From: Pseudoscleropodium purum
Taxonomy: Eukaryota; Streptophyta; Bryopsida; Hypnales; Brachytheciaceae
Direction: 5' to 3'
NCBI GenBank assembly: GCA_963969395.1
Contig: OZ017802.1
Coordinates: forward strand, 18,321,410 to 18,385,409
Length of the DNA: 64,000 nt
The stretch's first letter is position 1; each line of letters opens with the position of its first letter. A model generated the notes under the pieces. The model saw nothing but the letters and a program-made list of their open reading frames with translations. It had not been told where the DNA came from and searched no databases. Position numbers and translations under genes: made by a program. Of this stretch, positions 1-14,016 are shown in pieces.

Positions 1-3000
1 CCAAGTTGATCCCAAACAGGCCCACAATGACCGAGAGCAGGAGTCCTCCACCCCCAATCACGGCTAAGTTGTGTTGCACTCGGAGGCTCTTCTGCTGAAG
101 CTTTTCCCGTGCATTGCTTTGCATCACATCTTGAACGGTGAACAAGCGATCACGCACGGCTTCCTGCTCTTCCAGCATCTCCCGGGTCTGTTTAGCCACT
201 TTGTCTAGGATGCTCAGAGCACTCGGCTCTTTTAAATGGGTCATCAGCTCGTGAACAATTTCCTGTCGTGCGTGGAGTGACCATTTTATTCTAATCACCT
301 GCAACAGCAGTCAGAATATAAGAACTCTGACGGTGATGGGGCCCAAACCAGACGACCAGCAAATGGAGAAAACTGGAAAACTCAATGGTTGCTTTTTAAA
401 ATTGGGCACAACACAGGAGGCAGGATGAGCCAAAATTACAATTGAGTCATATGTTTAGATTTAGGTTTGAAAAATCTATGGGGCAAATGTAGAGATACCA
501 AGGTGACTGGGAGACAGGAAACAAGTACTAACCACCAGTGCCCAGTAAGTCTGAGGAAGAAGTGTTCTATTGATGAGTAGGAAATTTTGAAAACGTTTAC
601 GCCAAATCACAACTAGTCTAACCACCGACTGTAATCACCAGTTTGAAACTGCATAACCAAAACTACCACTACCTATAATGTGAAATGGGGTTTCACATTG
701 ACCCAACAGACTGACAAAGTTTGAAACTGCAACCACTTGGGGAACATGATTCCTACCTGCGTGGAAAGGTACCGTATTTCTCGGTTCAAGATAATGCTCA
801 GCAATGCCAAATCCTCTTTCCCCTTCCTGAAAATTAATCAAACAGTGCATGAGATTTGCAGAACATCTTGAAACTTCACTAAGAAAGAACTGGCTTGCTC
901 TTTGAATTCAAGAAGCCAAAATCTGTCGCGCGTCTATATGATCAAAACCTGTGCTGGTGCGAGTTTGCTTACCTATTGACGTACTTCAACTCAACTTCGT
1001 CAGCTGCACCAAAATAGTGTTTCCGAGACATTCTGCAAACACGAAATCCTCTCGTCATATGCAAAGCATTGACAATTGTGGAAATCCAAACAAAAAGAGT
1101 GCCAAAATATCCAGGAACATATGTAAAATAGACTCATAAAATACCTATCATCCCATCTGGCAAGGCGGCTGGAAAGCTGCGCTATGACCTCCTGTACACA
1201 AGTGGGTGCCTCTGGACCACCTGCACCCACCAGATCCTGCCACACCATTTTGACCCGTTAACAAAGCTTATCTTAAACCAAATCAGAGTCTAACCAAAGC
1301 AAGTCTTTGGTCTATCAAAGCAAGTGACTACCACACTAGAGAAACATCAAAAAAGATAAAGGAATCTCTTTTTTCATCTGTGCATGCTTCCGCCATCGTA
1401 TGTGGCACATGAACGGTAATATGGTCATGAAGAAGCAAGTATTCTTCAGGGCAATATTGCTCGGTAGTCCATGAAATGGGGAAAGGAAGAGCTATTCATG
1501 CATCGTGGATTAGGCCTGGCAAAAGTGCCTGCCTCTGCTATAGTGTAATAACGCTTCAAATTCACTAAAAAGTTTCTGACATATATCTTTTTGAGACATC
1601 AATGAAATGAAGAAGGAAAAACGAGGCACCTGAACTTCCAGAACACCAAGGACGTTCAGGTGGTTAATTACTCCCTTCACATGCATAGATGTAATCAAAA
1701 AGTTCTGAGCTTGCCACGAGCGCAGAATAACAGGCACATCCTCCTCATTACGATTTGAATCTCCGATGGAATGACCGGTCAGCTCAAACAACAAGCCTCC
1801 GGCAACACGCACAGGTACCTGCAAAACAAAACCCCAAATATATCATAAAACTCATTGGAGGGCACTCACAAATCAAGCCAAAAAATTGTATAGTATCATC
1901 AGCATCTAAAAAAGCCCATACCAATGAATTTGTGCCAAGTAGCTAACTGGAGCAGTGGGCTAATTAGTGCCAATTAGCTAATTAACCCTTAAGGACCGGG
2001 GTATTTGGACATAGCTCTTGTTTTCTTGACTAGCTCTTGTAACAAACACAATTCCTCATTTTTGTGGAATAATTTTGATGCTCTCCACCATTAAAATGAA
2101 AGAAGACTTATGTAGCTTTCCTTTAAAAAAATGATCAACAAAATTGCACAATTTTTGAGAAAATGCCATCATTGACAAGATGTTCTATTAAACAATACAT
2201 TCTACATATACTGAAATGGGAATGTTGAAATCAGAATGCTCAAAAGTGCTCCAAAAACTTTGATTTCTTTTCCATGGGTACATATCATCATAATATTATC
2301 ATAATATTGATGTGTAATTTTTTTTCAAATAATTTTGAGGTGCAAAAAGAAAGATACGAGGATGTGAAGTGATAGCCCTGAGTGTCATCTCCATTCTCAA
2401 AAAAATCACCAAAAATAAAAAATCACACACTTGATCATTTCTCAATTGGATTGCACCAACAAATTCAACAAAAAAAATCATCTAGGGTCTCTTTGTTGTT
2501 CACAAGCTATTAGTGAGGTTAGCATATCAAATTTTCTACAAATGTAGTTGCAATTGCAAAAGCCATGTGGTGGCCTTACGGTCCTCTACGGGTTAACTTA
2601 TTGGAAGTTAACTAACCTTTTGTGCGTCAACAACACTTGCAAGATAACAAAATGGGGAGTTAGGCATCCAAGGTAGTTAACTGTGGCTATTTGGCTGGTC
2701 GGAGCAGATTTAGCACTTCCAACGATTGGCATAGACACAGGTAGTTTACTTCGTGCATTTAACTTCGTGCACTTAGTGGACAGAACTGGTGAAAAGTAAT
2801 GTAGATTTATTGCAAGTTAGATACCACAGGGTGCGGGCATTTAGTAACTAATTCCACTTAGCGGGAGGGGCCTTACAATATCAGTGAAAAAAAAACCAAG
2901 GCTGGATAACGATACCTCGTACAGGAGATGCTTCATGCGGTCACTAATAAGCCGCTTCTCATCCCGGAGGGCAACACCGACAGCCGGATGCAGCCAACAT

Positions 3001-4818
3001 GAATTCGCCAGCGTCGTCTGAACATTCGGATGGCGAGCGTCCACATGACACCAGAAAGTGGGTCCATTTCGCTTCTGCCAATACGGATGTGCCAAATCTG
3101 CAGCCGTGAGAGAGCCGTCCTCGTCGGACAGCCCATCGTCATTGCACCACATAGGATCACCCTGGTTTCCAACACACCAGAAAATTCAGAAGAGAATCCA
3201 CAGCAACATATATTCAAACCGCACTTGGCTTTTAAAAAGTGCGCATTAAGTGCAAACTCTCATCAAGCAGTTTCTGCACAGTATGATTATGAAAAGCCTT
3301 CGGAAAGGGGGTGCACAGCCGTCTATCCCTTCTAGTTAAACTCCCAAAGAAACGAGGAGCCCAATCTGAGTATATGTATTTGTCTGTTCACACTAGTCCT
3401 ATAAAAGTTTTACCGTAAAATCTTACAACAAGATGAAATTTGGAAGAAGAGTATGATATTCATACAAGTATAAGCTTGCGGTAGTAATCATAGTATTACT
3501 CAAATGAAGTGAAAAAACACAATATCTCAAATGCACAAGGGTACTTCAAGAGTTTATTACCGTGTTTGAAGCACAACAGCTGTAATAGTGGAATAAGGCA
3601 GAAAAAAGGGGCAAATAGATTTCAACAAATTTGCGCACTCCTAAGAAGATCCAAAAGAACGAACTTTAGGCATATCATTTGACACAGTTGCAGTGCTAGA
3701 GGTCAGTCTAAGCACTGCAATAAGGATGACCAGCGGTTCTTTTTTAGGCTAAACATTGCCAGATATCAACAAACTTTCTGATCTAGCTACAAGCCCATAG
3801 GAAATTCAAGAATGAACATACAATTATTTGGCCAGAGTTTTAAGACATTTAGTTTTTTCGCAATTGATTTTTAATTTAACGCAGAAAAAAAGTGTAGAAT
3901 TTGAGATGAAACAAGTTTCTAGATTGTTGTAGGCAGAAGCTCAAAGTTCACCGGCATGGTGAATGGAACCTCTCCCTTGCCAGATAGTGAATGGAGACTT
4001 TACAAGTAGAGACTCCACTAACCATACAGTACATTAAAGTTCCATTGACCATACATGTGAGCTTTGATTTGTGCTAAGTGTGAAAATAATTAACCTATGG
4101 AAATTTATTTTTTAACACAAACTAAATGTGAAAAATCGAAGATGACACGAGTTTTTAGATTGTAGTCGGCAAAGGCTCAAAGTTCTTCTGTATAGTGAAT
4201 GACACCTCTCCCTTACTGTATGGTGAATGGAGACTTTACATTACTAAAATATCAGAAAAATAAGAAACTGAGGATGACACAAACCTGCAGTGCTTGGAAA
4301 AGCTCGGACAACCTCGGCCACCCGATAGGAATCCATTGGCAATCCTTTTTCAAGCCATTGTTCCACCGATGATCATGGTGATCATGAAATTTTTCATGGT
4401 GAACGACGGAACTCGTCGGCGAGGTCGCCTTCTCCTCATCTTTCAGCAAACTCTCCCTCACCACAAACCCTTGCACCTCCGTGTCCAAGCTCCCTGCTCC
4501 CCCCGAGGCAGTGGACCCAGGTGGGCGACAATCCTCCGAAACACCACCAAAAGAATCATGAGAGCGATTCAAATCAATCCCCAAATACTCATGCGGATGC
4601 TTCACCGAAATCTCACAGTCCACGCGCCCTTGCAAGTGTTCGTCCTGGTTGCCGAAATCCGCACCCACTTTGAAATTCTTCGTGGGCGCAGGAAGAAACT
4701 CGTAGGCGCATAAGAGTCCGTCTCGCCATAGGTCTAAGGTTCCTGTGCTCTGCACCTTGTGGGTGTGGAATGTCTGGGTGTCATAGTCCAAATGCTCTTG
4801 TGACTCTCTGTTCTTCAT
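1..4818 (-). CDS. CorA-like Mg2+ transporter-family protein (3' end outside window)
   Basis: Seven exons join in phase with GT-AG borders: 4818-4285, 3161-2916, 1818-1630, 1236-1145, 1032-973, 826-757 and 298-<1, giving 496 residues before the edge. The first exon is poorly conserved and His/Ser-rich until a WIPIGWPRLSELFQ segment. Exon 2 holds WCNDDGLSDEDG, exon 3 RSWQAQNFLITSMHVKG, exons 4-6 RLARWDDR and LALLSIILNREIR, and exon 7 a helical stretch followed by a hydrophobic segment ending in GIN (residues 493-495). CorA/MRS2 channels carry GMN at this point, after the first of two C-terminal membrane helices. The GIN form and the other motifs match, from memory, the plant 'magnesium transporter CorA-like' group (Arabidopsis At2g42950/At1g29820 type). 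The second helix and stop lie beyond base 1. Start taken as the ATG at 4818. Introns 1 and 2 carry transposon-like repeats. Transport function is inferred from family; the substrate is not shown. Confidence 0.85.
1982..2596 (+). mobile_element. TIR element E1 in intron 2 of the CorA-like gene
   Basis: A 615-bp AT-rich block is bounded by inverted ends TTAACCCTTAAGGACCG (from 1982) and CGGTCCTCTACGGGTTAA (to 2596). It has no coding capacity. Its right two thirds (about 2215-2596) are clearly related, in the same orientation, to 40640-41000, sharing runs such as GTCTCTTTGTTGT and CACAAGCT. I read it as an old non-autonomous DNA element. The target duplication is ambiguous because the ends are themselves TTAA-like. 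Confidence 0.6.
3845..4003 (+). mobile_element. R1 repeat, truncated copy in CorA-like intron 1
   Basis: This segment contains one arm of the R1 element, ending in GGTGAA..GGAGACTTTAC. It abuts a second, full copy. It matches the reverse strand of about 20514-20680 (for example TTTAGTTTTTT-GCAATTGATTT, and GCTCAAAGTTCACC followed by TGGTGAA and GGAACCTCTCCC). The expected left arm is missing. Confidence 0.6.
4004..4240 (+). mobile_element. R1 repeat, full copy in CorA-like intron 1
   Basis: A full copy about 237 bp long, in tandem with the preceding truncated copy. The left arm GAGACTCCACTAACCATAC and right arm TGGTGAATGGAGACTTTAC are diverged inverted versions of one sequence. The same arrangement occurs on the opposite strand at 20514-20778 inside the LEA_2 intron, so this is a dispersed family and not a local duplication. 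Confidence 0.6.
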
Positions 4819-6400
4819 TGTTGTGAATCAGATTGAAACCCTAATTGGCAATGGGAGATGGAAGCCGGGGCTTCTATTGGGAAAAGAGAACATGGACCTC
4901 AATCTCAGGCTTACGGTCAATAGTCATGCCTTTGAAAAAGCGCCGGTCTTCTGCAAAATTCCAAATTTCACCACGCAGTTAGTTGGTGGACCTTTGTGCT
5001 CTCGTGGAGATGATTTATTACACACTAAAGTCTCTTCATTGTGGCATTCTCTAAAATGACACATTCTAGAATATCCTGCACACTTCCGACACATTCAATA
5101 TTGTGCTGTCATTTTAGAACACTCAGCAGACTGGTTATATGTAAGAAGCTAGGCCTTGCGTTGGAAAAACAGAACAAGGACCTTAATTTCAAGCACACCG
5201 CAAATATTCATTCCAGCTTCAACAACTTCCAACTTCCACTCACACACACGCACGCACACTTCGCTTGTGGGAATTCATAATCTAGCGAAAATGATTACTA
5301 TAGCACGGTGTAAATCCAGAAAGTAAGGGGTACCAAAAAAGGGTTGAAGAAAACTCAGGCCCGAACCACAGTAATTGAGCCAGTTCACTTACACCAAGAG
5401 CTGCCAGTTTGCAATGGAACACCGGCGTGGTTGTAAACATCGAACCCATCTATTACAAGGTCTCACAAGTTGAACGTCCTCTGTGGTTAGGCCCACACTC
5501 TTGCTGTTCCTTCTCCTCAACTTAGAAATTCCGGAAACAGCTTCCAAAACATGAAACCCTAGCTTAATGACACAACCCCCTCTACGAATCAAATTCCACA
5601 ACGGCCACTCAACACCCACACACACCCACACGCACACCAAAAAGAAAAAGAGAGACCTGAAAACCGAGGAGAGAGGGAAAGCTTTGCCCAGCTCGTGAAA
5701 TCCGCCCACCCCACTTAAGCCTCCCACCACTTTAAAATGGCGCAACTACCAATCCCCAACACACAAATGAGTAGCTAGTAGACCAATCATTCACCCCCTC
5801 CTCATGGCGCCGCCGAATGTTCCCCAAGCTACTTAAAGTTCATGTGCCCTCCCTCCTCCTCGTCTTCGTCCCAACCATGAATTTTTCTCGCGATTGTTTC
5901 CACAATCATTCAAGTAACTGCAAAGCACGTAAAGCTTCCACAGCGATACAGCCCTTGTTCCACCACAATGAAAGCTCATCGAGGCACGTGTATGATACTG
6001 GAGATGAGGAGCACCCTTTCCTGGGAAATGGGCAGAGGAGTGAAAGAACTGACAGCAAAAGGTTGGAGTTCCCGCTTCAAGGTCGGTGAGGCCGTTGTCT
6101 AAACCGGTGGGATGTCAAAGACAGGGGGGTGGTGATTGGACAAATGGGAAAACCCTTGTTCTACGGAGCTTGAAGAACTTGAGGAGGATCTTTGCAAATG
6201 GAGTTCCGGATTTAGAAACTGTGGAGGAGACGACTTTGAATGCGCTTGGACTCTGTAACTGATGATGGCCACGAATAGGAGGAAACGCAGTGTACTGTTT
6301 GCAGGTTCTTCGGGGGGGTACTGTTCGCAGAGAATATGATAACCCCTCTCTAATTGCACCACGTTGTGCATTACACGCATTGATAATGAAATTTAGTAGT
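4819..6400. other. 5' flank of the CorA-like gene, possible divergent first exon
   Basis: Balanced base composition suggests a gene-associated region, presumably the promoter and 5' UTR of the minus-strand gene. Two segments, about 4870-4945 and 5148-5220, look like diverged direct repeats. On the plus strand an open frame from ATG 5877 to a GT donor after 6081 (68 codons, containing DEEHPFLGN) could be a first exon, but I find no convincing partner exon before the AT-rich DNA starting near 6400. I recognise no product, and coding status is doubtful. Confidence 0.25.
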
Positions 6401-9400
6401 GGTATGGTACATATTAATAGTGTTATTTACCTTCTCATGTAACACTCATGTAGTTGACAATTACATTTTTCATTTTATGTAGTGTGGTTTACACTAAATA
6501 GATAACATTATTGTATATAAGATAATTTCATTTACAACCAAAACAACTTCCATGATTGAATTCTTAAAAGATGGGGCCTGCAATGACTAAAATAGTCACC
6601 AAAACTACTCCAATTATTGAACCAATAGGTGCATTCTTTGTTTCTACAATGAACAATGAAGTCATTCATCAATCACTTTTTGGTTTTAGCATTCTTTAAG
6701 GGTTAAAGAGGTTTGGGCTTGGCTGCTTCCCTTGCCTACGGGCCCCCCTTGCCTTTGGGTGTCATTTGTCTATGGGTGTTCATGGCCTTTAAGTGTTCTT
6801 CCGCCTTCAAGCTTTTAGGGCCCTCAGGCTTTAGAGCATCTAGGCATTCACCGCCTCTAGGCACTTGGTTCCTTCATCCTTTTTGCCCTCAGACATGTAC
6901 TACCATTGGGTGTTTTATTTTATAAAGTGATCATCCTCAAATGAGTTTCTCTCTCTTTCAAGGATTAAAGAATCCACAATATTTAGGGATTGGATTTTTT
7001 TTTTTACTTTGAATAGTACTGTGTATTACAATTACTTGTGGTCTTTGCCATTTATGATGTTAGCATTGTATGGATTAGCAACAAAGAGGATATGAAGCAA
7101 ATACCAACTGGGAAAGTACAATCTATATTCATTGCTGAAAAAAATTCTAATTAGTGTAGTCCAATATTTGTAGGAATAAAACTATTTGAAAAACAACACT
7201 AAATAGAATGAAGATTGTAATGTTCACATTAAATACTAATTTAGTGCAAAGTGAACCACTTCAATTCTAATCAAACTTTTTTAATAAAATTTAGTTGACA
7301 ATTAGTGTACATATTGACATTAAGTATTGATAACATTACTAATGTTGTTGCCATTTAGTATTAAAGTTTGTTATTAATATTGCAAATACTGAATTTCATT
7401 ATTAATATATTATGTATAGGATTATTTCACTTATGTAACTCCTCTAGTTTAAATCTTGGCTTTTAGAACAACCTTCCATTTTATGTCTGAATTGGAAATG
7501 AATTTTTGAAATTTCCAAAGTCAAAATTACATTTATTGAATTTTATGATACTTTCATTTGTATGTGAGTAGAGAGAAGCTACATTTTAGAAATTGTTTTG
7601 TTTTGTTGTCAAACTAAAAAATCAAAAAGATCAAGTCCATCATTGAAAGTAGTATTTTGGGAATTGAAAATTTGTCATTCCCACTTTTTATAAGCCTCTT
7701 CCTAAAATTTTGTTGGAAAACACCACTAACTCTCCTTTTGCAAATGTTGTTCACTTCCACAAAACATTTTGGAATTTCTTTATTTTTTTGTAAAATTTAG
7801 CCGATTCTTACACACATGGAAGTCCATTCATGGAATGCCAATCACATGTAGGACAAAAAATGTTTATTTCATAGTGAGTGCAAATGTCATTGAAAAACTA
7901 TCATGTGTTAAGTTGGAAATAGGTGTCAAAATGCAATTAAAATCCCTTTGATCCATAAAGTAGTGCAATTAGAGAAGAACCCAAAAAAGGCATAAAGATC
8001 GTCATTATTTTTTTTAGCAATTTGTCACCAAAAATCGACCTAGTCCAAATACAAACAACAAGGCTATAGGAAATTTGAGGTTTTTTAGAGCAACTTTTTG
8101 CAAATTCTATCCAAGATTAGGCCTAGAATTTACCTACTCAACTATTTTTGTTATAGTAAATTACATAACTCAAATAGATTGATAGGGATCAAAAAAGTTA
8201 AAACTAGCAAAAATAGGTTTTATCATTCTGCAATTGATCACCACATTGATGATAAATAGACATCCCTCAAATTTACACTCACCATGATGCATATAGTAAG
8301 TGCCTACTAATAAACTTGAAATCTGCATTAATGCATGTTTATCTACTAAATATTATTATAAAATATGATAGAGGTCCAATATCAATATTCAAATTGTAGA
8401 ATATGTGGACTTGGGGAGACATAGGGAGGTGGGTACATTTTTCTAATAAAAGAGGTTGGTGGAAAATTTGAGAGAAATAATTTTCATGACGTTTCTACAT
8501 AACATTATTGAGCAATGCAAGGTAGGCTTTGGAGTTTAAGCAGAAAAGTCAAGTATTTTGGAACTATCATAGAAGGAGAGTCATGAACCTTGATGGATGA
8601 ATTTTCAAGGTATCTACTCATGCTCCTAATATAGCAAAGTTGCTATTTTGTGAATGTGTGAATGTGAGCTTGTAAGATTGTGAGCATATATTTTTTTTAA
8701 GATTTCATTTAAAATTTTTAATCAAAATTTATTATTTTTGATAAATTTTAGTACCTATTACCATGAACCTATTACCGTGGTCCCTTAAACAACCTTGCTC
8801 ATTCTTTTTAGGCTCATGCTCACAAGCTCACAAAATAGCACCACTGGCTCGGCGTTTCATAGTCTGTAAGAAAAATAACGTTGGAAGATTCAAGTACTGA
8901 CTGTTCACAGCGAAGAACAAGCACAAATCGAAGAGTATTCTGAGGACGTGATAATCCAAGGTCGGTATACACTGAGGATGCACAAGTGCACATGCTTGTA
9001 AAGCTGCCCAAGTGGAAATCAAATCGCCAAGCTTAGTGCAATATGGAAGTTCTGCAAGCATTGCGTCCTAGCAGCAAATAGTACTACTGGGCAGGTCGGG
9101 CACTCTCTGGCCATTTTGTGTCCTGCATATTCTGGTCGTCTCAACCGCCCTTTCCTGAGCTTAAGGGACGGTTTACAAAAGGCCCTCTAGAATTATCAAA
9201 AGCAGTGATTGGTGGAGAGAAAGGCATGGTCCAAGTTGGGTTTACACTTTGGCCCAAGATTCATGCCATTTTTCATGAATGAGAAATCTACTTGGAAGCC
9301 TACATGGCCAAAGTAGAGAATGTTTTGTCAGTTTTTAGGAATTTTTCTCTTGACCACCTCATTGAGGTAGGCCTAACAAATTTCTAAGAGACCATGATGG

Positions 9401-12400
9401 ACTATAACCTTATGACTATATAGCTTGGCTATGGCCTCTTCAGGGTTTATACCAAGACCATGCAAAATGTTATTACTATTTTTTGTGGTATGGGCTCTTG
9501 CTTTGCATAGTCACATCTAACAAAGTGGAGGTACCTTGAAGTGCTTTTGGTCCTTGGTCTAGCCCTAGTGTAAATTAGCCCAAAAGTAGGATTAGTTTGA
9601 ACCGAGAAAATTTCTATGGCAAACATAGCTTAGGTAGACACACCTAATTCTACCACTTTTTCAAAACCCCTAGTTACTTTTTGTTGAGCAAAGGTTCACT
9701 TAATGTCTCAAAACTACCAGTAGTCCATAGTCAACATGGTCCGTAACAAGAGGTCAAAATTGGATTGATAGATTTTCTAAAATGAAACCCTATTTTCAAT
9801 ATTCACATTTTGTAGAGAGTGCAACAAGCACCCATTTTTTTCTAGTTTTTTAGAACTTGCTCTTGGAAACATGCTTAAATTTGGGTGATCCTACCTTATG
9901 TTTAGCACTGAAGAGAAAAGTGGATGGCACCTAAAATGACCTTTGTTTTGACATTTAAAAATCCATGGATTTCAAAGGACTTCACACAAATGCCATAGAT
10001 GCTTTGAATTCTTATAAGCTAGTTCACTTTACATTTCAAACTTTTTTTTTTCAACTTTAATTATGTCTCTAGTCACTTGCAATACATTGCTAATTCTATA
10101 TATAGAAATATGATATATACATTCATTTTATTTTTTGAAATTTATATATAGGAAAATCAAAATCCTAATTATTATACATGCATCATGACATCCACATCTA
10201 TAAGGCAATAATTACTCTAAGCCCAATGTGAATTCAAGTAATATGTGAATTCCCACAAATATATTGCCCTACATACCTATGTGAAACATGCAAGCATTTT
10301 TGTCAATATATGACACAAAGATTCCTGGCTAGCTTGTTTTTTCCATTGGCTAGTCCCTCTTGTGGTTAGAGCTAACACTGAGAAGCTTGGTATTCTACTA
10401 GCCTATTTGGAAGCCAACTTCTTTTGTAGTTGCAAGTGAAATTCCAAGTGTTTTTTTGGATCAGTCAATAAGTGAAAATTGACATCATTGTACACTATCC
10501 AAGTATTGACAATTGCAATTTTTAGCAAAAGTGGAACGTCCAATGCTACCACTTGTGGCTTTAGGTCAAGGTAGAATAAGCTTTGTGGAGTTGATTTGTA
10601 CTATCAACTTTGTGCATGTTCTTTTGGTATTGTAAATGCATAGGTTCCCCCCCCCCCCCCCCCCCTTGAGCTTCCAAAACATTGCTTATGTTTTATCATC
10701 TTGTAAAACCACTGTTGTATAAGTATAAGTTTTAAAATAGATTTTTAAACTATACAATTACAGTTCCAAACGATAGTTGTATTTTACCTTGATTCTAATT
10801 TTGAGAGGCAAGAGAGGACCATGGGAAGTCAAAAGTCAAATAGTCACCTTAGCAAGAGATAAAATGTATCTAGTTTAATATCTTTGGGATTCCATTAGAT
10901 ATTCTTATGCATTCAAGACCTCAGCACTCCTAAAGTGTTGTTTCTTCTCACTATTTATTTCTATTAATTTGTTAAATGATGTCTAGATTTTTTCTAGATA
11001 TGCACAAAAGCTAGAATGCTTATTCACTTATATGCCATTTTTTTGCAAATGCAAAGAGAAGTGGATGCAAAGAACAATTCCAACATCCTCCAATCTTCAC
11101 CATGCATCCACATGAATGGAGGAGTTGAAAATGCAATGGATAGCCTTGGAAGACCAAGGTATTACCCTCTCAAAGATAGGTATCCTTTTGAGAAGACATT
11201 TCCATCCAAGTGTGTCAAAATTGGAGAGCAAATGACCCATTCTAAATAAATGTTCTACTCTAAAGTAAGAATCCAAAATCTCATGGACACTAATGAATTT
11301 CAAAAGGTAATTTTATGCACTAACCTTAAAAATGCCAATCTTAGTTCAATATTTTATTTTATTTGAATTTTTCACATGGTTTTGTTGAATGTGGATTTCT
11401 TTGATAGTCTTGATGATTCATGTAAATTAGCTTTAAAAATAATATAAAAAAACCTTCAATTTATTAGAGCAAGACAATTTACAATTGAAACCAGTACTAA
11501 AGGGTTGCTTAAACTATATAATTTGATCATATACATCAATTTCAATTTTTTGTACATAATGTGTTTTTTTACCTACCGTTGCATATGATTATGTCCTTGT
11601 TATTGCGTATGACTCTCAATAATTGCTCTAGCATTCATGTACAAAAGATGGGCTTACCATATGTTATTTATTATGGTCTTATATATATATTAGAACAACA
11701 CATATTTTTATTCCCTAGATTTGCAAAATTGGTTCTGCAAATTATAACTGTTGAATGCTACTAAATTCTACATTTTTTATCTCCATTGTGGCCCAAGAAG
11801 CCTCCTTTTTGCTAAAGGAAGATGTCAAGCCCTAGACCCTAAGCTCTAAATCTACAATTTCAAATATAGAGCATTAAAATCCAAACTAAATTTTCATTGA
11901 AATTAGAACCAAATTTTCATTTTCATTTGGGTTTTTCAGGAAATTACAATCCCTAAATTTTCCCAAATCCCTAAATTGGTGCAATGTAGAATTCCTAAAT
12001 GATACAAGAAATTGCACCCTAAAGGCTGTATAGATTGGCAAATACATGTAAGGCATCAACATTAGAATTTCTAACCTAATATATTTCCTAGTCTAAATTG
12101 TAGTGCTCCATGCCCAATCCCTAAAATTTATTGATATGCCCTAAATCTTTAATCCCTAATATTTCATTCCAAACAAAATAATCATGAATGAATGAGTTGG
12201 GTACAATACCTACACTTGATAGGCATTGGATAAGTATAAGCTAGGTCCTTACGTCCTTACCCTCAATAAATAAGCACCAATTAATTTGCTTCTAAGTGGA
12301 TCTATAGTTCACTCTTCAAAGAGTTGAATAACAACAAAAAATGGATTTTTAAGTGGACATCAACTTATCTAGTTGGTAGATGTTTCATCTAGTAATTTAT

Positions 12401-14016
12401 AAGTAAATCTTTTGTATTTGTTTAAGAAGAGAGCAACAAGACTACTAAATTTTTATATATTTCTCTACACTTCTAGACTTGACAATTGCAATTTTTGTTG
12501 AGATCATGCTTTGTTGTTCTCGACAATTCAACGAGCTTGTCAAAATACCCAAGGTGTGCTCATATGTTAATATAAAAACAAGAAGTCCATAAACCTAGGA
12601 GTCTATATTATAGACACTTTCTATAGTTATAGATGTCTATGCTATATGTACCTATGTCATAGACTCTTTCCATCTTATAATATACTTATATTGTAGGTAC
12701 TTATGTTATAAACACCTTCACATGGTTGTAGGTACATACTTGCAAACATGACTTTTTTTTTGGCTTTCTAGTGCTAGATTACAAGAGAGAAAAAATAATT
12801 TGGCTAAAAAATGACAACTAATCTTGAAGTTTTTCACCAAAAAACTTTAAATTAAAAAAAAAATTGGATGAAATTGCAAGATTGTAGATGAAAGTAGAAT
12901 TATGGATATGAGATATGTCCTAATGTAATATTTTCTATCCAATATATGGATGAATGTTAAAATTTGAAGCACCACTGTAACATTTTATATCGCCATTTTG
13001 GTACTTCATAAAAAATGAAAAAAGCCCTATCTACAACTAGTTTTACAATTCATAGGCTCATGCACTAGCATCGTTGCAAAATAAACATGCCCAAAACAAC
13101 ACATTCTCATTCTTTCTTCACAACACTCATGATCTTGCATTAGTATTGTCATATTTGTTGTGATCCTCGTAGCATCATGCATTTTTCCACTAGTGTATAA
13201 TATATAACTATGATGCAAATTTTAGATTTTTTGAGCATATTTTGTATTTGATATATATGAATTTTCTTCACATTTTCCTTAAAAAATTAACAGTAATTTT
13301 TTTTTTAAATCCAAAAAATTGGAATTTTTTATGACTCACATAAGATATGTGATTCCATCTTTGAAAAATAAAAATAAAAACTTTCATTCATATACAGTTG
13401 CAAAATGATAGCAAATAGAATGAAAGATTGGAAGGCTTGAATCCGTGGTCATGGGTCATTCTTTTTAAGGTTAATCCTTGAAGGACATTGGAAGTTCTAT
13501 GGGCATTTTGAAAGTCAAAGCCTCAATTTTTACTTAGTTATTGATTTTAAATGATTTAAAACTAAACTAAGAATATATATGTATATATATACATATACAC
13601 AGACATAATAATTTTTTTTTAAATTCCATTTTAATTTTTTTCAAAATTATAAAAATCATAATTTTTATTTTCCTATAAATATTACATTTGAAAAACTCAA
13701 AATACACCACTTTTGAACTTTTTCTATCAAATTTCTCATAGTGTGAGCTCAAAGAGTACATGAATTACACGATGATGTTTGTCTCTATTATTCCCATTCA
13801 TCTTAAAATTTTCATACTATTTTAATCATTTTAATCAATTACAACGATTTTTACAAAGAAATTTCTATTAGAAATCATATACAATTCAATTTGATGTTTT
13901 TAATTATTAGCAAATGACATTACATTTTAGAAATATATAACTATATGTGAAAAATATTTCTATTTTTGTAATGTGTGTTTTAATTTAGAAACCTAATGAA
14001 ATTTGACCAAGCCCAG
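6401..14016. other. AT-rich intergenic spacer
   Basis: I see no convincing gene. Around 6715-6925 lie degenerate repeats with GCCTTTGGGTGTT-like units. Two less AT-rich pockets hold unrecognised open frames: 8828-9061 on the minus strand (77 codons from the ATG at 9061) and 11016-11249 on the plus strand. Neither matches a family I know. The remainder is A/T-rich sequence with many homopolymer runs, typical of old decayed transposons. Confidence 0.5.
10647..10665 (+). repeat. Poly-C run (19 C)
   Basis: An uninterrupted 19-nt C tract in an AT-rich context, seen directly. Its length may be unreliable in an assembly. Confidence 0.9.

Noticed and set aside
8828..9061. Minus-strand frame with LPYCTKLGDL, reminiscent of a PPR repeat
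   Set aside because: Only one weak fragment, no adjoining repeats, and AT-rich flanks. Insufficient for a PPR gene or pseudogene call.
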